Source: Sciurus carolinensis
Lineage: Eukaryota > Chordata > Mammalia > Rodentia > Sciuridae
DNA length: 64,000 nucleotides
Assembly: GCF_902686445.1 (NCBI RefSeq)
Contig: NC_062228.1
Location: 68,366,648-68,430,647, forward strand
Direction: 5' to 3'
The translations under genes were made by a program, and so were the position numbers. Below are positions 59,911-64,000 of this stretch, piece by piece (position 1 is the first letter of the stretch; every line of letters begins with the position of its first letter). The notes beneath the pieces were generated by a model. It searched no databases. It was not told the DNA's origin and saw only the letters and a program-made list of their open reading frames with translations.

Positions 59911-60852
59911 TTAGAGCTCTCTGACTGTGCCTGGACAGTTTGTCAACTGACAGCAGCAACCAGAACAGAGCCTGGAAACTGAGGTGTAGTGACTAAGGAG
60001 CAGAAAGGGACAGAAGGCTGGGAAACATGCAGCCATTGCCACATTGGTGTGGACCAACCACCTCATGGCTCCATCCACCAGAGCCATGTATGTGGTCAAG
60101 ATGGCGGAGGTCGAATACGAGACAACAAAGCTGCTTACCAGGGCGAGGATGCTGTAGGTGGCCCTGCTCTCAGGAGCAGACCTGGAAGGCAAGGACCTGT
60201 GGATGTGCTGGACCCTCTTCTTGTGCCTGGACAGGATAAACACCATGGAGCCACTGGCCCACATCATGAGTCCCAAACACAGGATATCAGTAGAGGCCAA
60301 CAAGGCTAAATATAATGTAGCAAATTGTCTCCTGGGACTGCTGACAGCACAATAACCAAAATCCCTCATCCCAGTGATATTTCTCCCCCTCCTTGTGTCC
60401 ATCACATTGATGGGAATGAGGGCGTTCACCAGCATGTGCAGGACCCAGCACAGGCACAGGGAGGGCCGAATGACCTTGGGGGCTCTGACCTTGAGCTGTG
60501 CCCACTTGGAGTTACTGGGGCTGATGGTGATGGCCTGAAAGATACTCAAGAGGCATGTGGAGCCAAGAGATACCCCCCTGGCCACTCTGTGGAAATAGAA
60601 GACAAGTTTACAAGCGACATCATCTAGGGAATGATCCAGGCTGAAGGCCGCCATTGTCTGAGGGACTCCTTTACAGAGGAGAGCCATGAAGTTGGCCCAG
60701 GCCAGGTTTCTGAGAATCAGATCTGTGGGCTTCACCCTGTTCCCAGCGAGGTCACTGAGCACAGCACAGCAGAGGAAGGTAGAGTTGCCCAGGATGCCCA
60801 CTGCAGTCTGGAACAGGAAGACGAGTCCAACGGCCAAGTCTCTAGAAGCCAT
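59911..60852 (-). CDS. Vomeronasal type-1 receptor, copy 2 (intact)
   Basis: Single-exon frame of 313 codons, starting MASRDLAVGL and ending VREL, the same length and start as copy 1 with no internal indel. The seven hydrophobic segments, Cys81/Cys168, the N158-I-T glycosylation site, the GVPQTM block, the TM3 block and the RHKKRVQHIH third loop are all kept. The 27 differences from copy 1 are spread over the protein. They include V68A, W129R, R145L, G155R, R171S, S182L, I188T, D201G, K241S and S281C (copy 1 to copy 2). Residues 145-188 lie around the second extracellular loop and TM5. It is expected to be a pheromone-type chemoreceptor at the vomeronasal neuron surface. Gene and flank diverge to a similar degree, so it came with the duplication. 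Expression cannot be judged. Confidence 0.95.
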   Translation of the reverse strand: MASRDLAVGLVFLFQTAVGILGNSTFLCCAVLSDLAGNRVKPTDLILRNLAWANFMALLCKGVPQTMAAFSLDHSLDDVACKLVFYFHRVARGVSLGSTCLLSIFQAITISPSNSKWAQLKVRAPKVIRPSLCLCWVLHMLVNALIPINVMDTRRGRNITGMRDFGYCAVSSPRRQFATLYLALLASTDILCLGLMMWASGSMVFILSRHKKRVQHIHRSLPSRSAPESRATYSILALVSSFVVSYSTSAILTTYMALVDGAMRWLVHTNVAMAACFPAFCPFLLLSHYTSVSRLCSGCCCQLTNCPGTVREL

Positions 60853-63800
60853 CTGTCACGTTCCTGGGGAGCGTCCCTCACTTCCAGGGTCAGAGATCCC
60901 CTGACACACTCACAGGGTAGTTTTCATGGCTGTGTGTGCACCACTGTTCTCCCCAACATTCACAGCCTCTCAGTCACCATGAGGCCTGTCTTTCACAGGA
61001 GCTGCCTGGTTCGGTGTGCCCTGATGTGTGGATACAGCTGGCTTAGTGGGCACCGTGGCAAAAGTCCCATCTCTGCTCTTAGCACGGGCTGGCACTTCCC
61101 CCAGTGCTTCTGGGATAAACCCCGATTGGAATCTCACAGCAACCCTGAATGAGAGTCCCATCTGGTGAAAGTCCCTGTGTCCCCAGATGCTGAAGATTTC
61201 CCAGTCCTAGCACTGCACTGACCAGAGGCCAGGACTTGGCAGAGCCCAGGCTGTCCAACTCAAGGAGCACAGTTACCCCTGCACACATGAGGGCAGGTGA
61301 CAGTCCCCTCTGCACACCCTTGTCGCAACCAGCATGTGGCAAACATGTCCCTCTTCCATTTTCCTCTGCAGTCTATCATCTGTTCTGCTCTCCTGCTGAT
61401 TAAATTCCTATTAATCCAATTTAAAGTTATATAGGCCTATATTATGAGTGCACAAAATGTGAATAAAATCTAAAAATGCAAGAAAAGAGCAAACTTACCT
61501 TAATATTGAAATACTGGATGATCTAGTTGCTCTGTGTTAGGATGGCATTACAAGACCCTTAACCAATTCGTCATGAAATAAAGTATAATTATTAATATCT
61601 AGAAAATAGTCAACAATATTACCTCTGTCTGAACATGCCAGGAACGGAGTGGAGCTCATGTGAATCCTTGTAAGTAGCATGCTTCATATGGAGGTAATGT
61701 AATCTATGCTGTACTTCTGTTTGCTAAATGACAGGCCAACAATGGAAGGGACAATTCTGTCAGATACCCAGTCTCCAGGTGAGCCCAGAGGGACCTGGGA
61801 GAAATGGGCTTTCTCTTCTGTGCAAATGCAACAGCAGGGATGTGGGTGAAGTCTGGGAGACATTAGAGAGACCTCATTAGGGCCTCCTTAATTGGAACTA
61901 CAGGTATCTGATCCTTCTGTGTTTGATGCACATAATTATGAGAAACACCTCCTATTGCTCCTGACTTCTAAGAAAGAAAACAGCCTCTCACTAGCCACTG
62001 GTGCATGAAGTAGAGACAGAAACTATCACCTCTCTCTGAACCCAGAGTCACAGATGTGAATGTGCACATCATGAGAATGTCCCTCAGCTCTGTAGATATT
62101 GCCCTCAAGATTCCCTACATTCTGGGATAAGTGACAGCTTCCCACTGAGCAGCCTGAGATTGCTGTGGGAGGGGGGAATGGAGAGCTGTTGAATTCTGAG
62201 ATGGTCAGGGGCTTGCTGGGCAGGAACCACAGTCAGCTGTGGGCAAGAGCCCAGGAAAAGTACTCAGGGAACCTCTCACCACAGGCACCCTCCAGCCTGC
62301 CCCAGCCTCAGCAAGGGTCCTCCCCCTGTGTGCACTCAGCCCCTGCTGCTCCTGGGCCCTGGAAGGGAGGAGACCCCTGTCGATAGCAGTCTGCCCCAGA
62401 CTGCAGGACACAATCCTGCCCTCTGCATTCTGTGGACGTGCAAGAAAAGAACTCACCTCTGCACACAGCTTGCCTGTGTGGTGCTGGCTCCCAGGCAGTG
62501 CATGGTCAGAGCACAGTGGACAGGCCCACAGGTCAGAAGGAGGCACAACCTGAGGGGAAGTCTTGATATCCTCCCACCTCACCCCCCAAGAGAGTAGACT
62601 GAGCCTGCTCAGGATCTGGGCTGACAGGGTCTGCTCAGGGAGTTGAGGTCATCCCTGAAAAGCACTTGCTCCTGTCAGCAAGCAGGACAGACTTGTAGCT
62701 GAGTCTGAGCCTGCCCAGAGGGCCAGGCTGGAAGTGTGGAGTGCTCCCCTCTCCTGGGAAGTGTGGCCGAGTGGAGCCCAGGGACAGGCATGGGAGCCCT
62801 GGGGTTCTGAGGAGAGGGGCTGAGAGCAGAAGGCAGCTGCTGCACTGCCTTCCTCAGAATCCCCAAGGTTCAGCTGAGGATCTTTCCACACTTTCTGACA
62901 GATGCACATGCTGGGAAGTAAGGGGAGGGAAGGGAGACAGCCATTCCGTGGTATCCTGCAGAACCCACCCCTGCCTTGAGCAGAGGGTCTGAAAGTGACC
63001 ACGGCTGCCTTGTCCAGGGCATGTGGGATGAGGTGGACTGGCACTGCAGAGTGGGGAGAGCAGTGAGGGAGCCAGCCAGTCAGATCTACAGCAGGGCTGG
63101 GGTGATCAGCCTGCTCACTCAGGGTCCTCCCTCCCTCTGTCTTTGAGCACTGCTGAGTGGTGGGTCTGTGCACAGGCTGACTCCCTCTGAGGACCCTAGG
63201 GAACACAGGCAGTCTGGCCTCAGGCCTCCTGAGTCCTAACAGACCTGCCTTTAGTGCCTCAAGTGACTTCACCTTTGTGTGCCTCAGACTCCCCTGCAGC
63301 AGTCCTGAGGAGTGACCCAGGTGTGGGAGCCCAGGTTCCACTCCTGGCACAGGCAAATTCTCTGTGTATGCAGCAGCTTTCAGCTGGGAGGAGCGTGCAG
63401 GTCCAGAGCTTGCTGAGCTGGACTGTGTGAACGAGTCCCCCACCTTCCATGGTGCAGTGAGCTGGAGCTCATTACTTACCCTTGTGTGTCCCAGGCATCC
63501 TCTGCAAAACAGGAAACAGTACAAGTGGCATAGAGAGACACTCAGACCCAGTACCCACAGCACGTAGGTTGACCCTGCCCATGGTAGGTGCCTGCCCCAG
63601 AGGGACCACCATCTCTGAGGACAGACAACAAGTACATTCCTGAGAAAGAGCCACCCCCACACACACTGGCACCACCCTCCATTCCTGCCTGGATGTGTCC
63701 TGCCATCATGATACAGTAACATCAGTGTGGGAAGGAGCTATTATTTCATTGAAGATCAGCTTTTGGAAGGAGTGGCCTCCTGGGATTTCAAGAGGATTCT

Positions 63801-64000
63801 GTGGATGAACAGTCTTGCATGCAGGGTGGACGTGGAAGCCAGCAGCAGGAGCATCGTGGCCTGGACTGAGAAGTGCCCTGGCACGCGTCACACTGCCTGG
63901 GGCCTGGCCTTCCTCCCAGCCATCCCTCAGCACAGGAGCCTCATCTGCAAACTTCTCACAGCTGTGGGAGGGCATGGAGGTGACACTGGCCTGCTCCCAA
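60853..64000. other. Non-coding flank upstream of V1R copy 2
   Basis: Counterpart of 24857-28004. It would hold the promoter and any non-coding first exon, but none is identifiable. An antisense open stretch of 357 codons (63722-62649) is present here only and is treated as chance. Confidence 0.5.

Larger units (their letters stand above)
52319..64000. repeat. Large direct duplication, copy 2 (continues past the window)
   Basis: The copy of 16335-28004 starts at AATAAGCAGGGCTCC directly after truncated L1 ORF2. All landmarks recur in the same order and orientation. Base 64000 corresponds to about 28004, with no sign of homology ending there. Confidence 0.95.

Noticed and set aside
62649..63722. 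357-codon minus-strand open frame in copy 2
   Set aside because: The matching part of copy 1 is broken by a frameshift near 27360 and a stop near 27447-27477. The sequence is GC-rich and the predicted protein has no recognisable domain, so it looks like a chance frame.

Overview
The window reads as mammalian nuclear DNA, most likely from a rodent of the squirrel lineage. It carries tRNA-derived ID-type SINEs, composite SINEs joining a B1/Alu-like left part to an ID-like right part, several rodent-type L1 elements, endogenous retroviruses and two vomeronasal type-1 receptor (V1R) genes. No bacterial gene organisation is present. The family assignment is inferred from repeat character only.

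Layout. 1-4142 is the 3' half of a betaretrovirus-like provirus (broken pol and env, polypurine tract, 3' LTR). 4143-5910 is a roughly 30-bp minisatellite whose unit has no stop codon in any of the six frames. 5911-8862 has no recognised gene. 8863-14250 is a rearranged L1: a plus-strand 5' UTR piece abuts a minus-strand ORF2-ORF1-5' UTR body. 16335-28004 is the first copy of a large direct duplication, with an intact V1R gene on the minus strand (23915-24856). 28005-52318 is filled mainly by mobile DNA: LTR-like sequence, a class I provirus remnant primed by tRNA-Phe (about 30985-35955), an L1 lacking its endonuclease region (36200-41240), a minus-strand ERV remnant (43709 to about 47370), and an L1 with the inverted structure of twin priming (48745-52318). 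52319-64000 is the second duplication copy, with the second intact V1R gene (59911-60852), and it runs off the window.

The two functional candidates are the V1R paralogs: seven-transmembrane chemoreceptors, 313 codons each, same strand, about 36.0 kb apart. By hand count they are about 95.5% identical in DNA and about 91% in protein. The simplest reading is a tandem duplication of a unit of about 36 kb (16335-52318) whose junction lies inside an L1. That predicts that the sequence just past the window repeats 28005 onward.

Everything else is decayed mobile DNA, simple repeats or unrecognised non-coding DNA. I found no convincing new multi-gene system. The most unusual items are the six-frame-open minisatellite interrupted by an ERV, the L1-bounded duplication carrying the V1R genes, and two opposite-facing pol-less ERV remnants with shared internal sequence. 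Identities, TSDs and breakpoints were read by eye and are approximate unless a motif is quoted.
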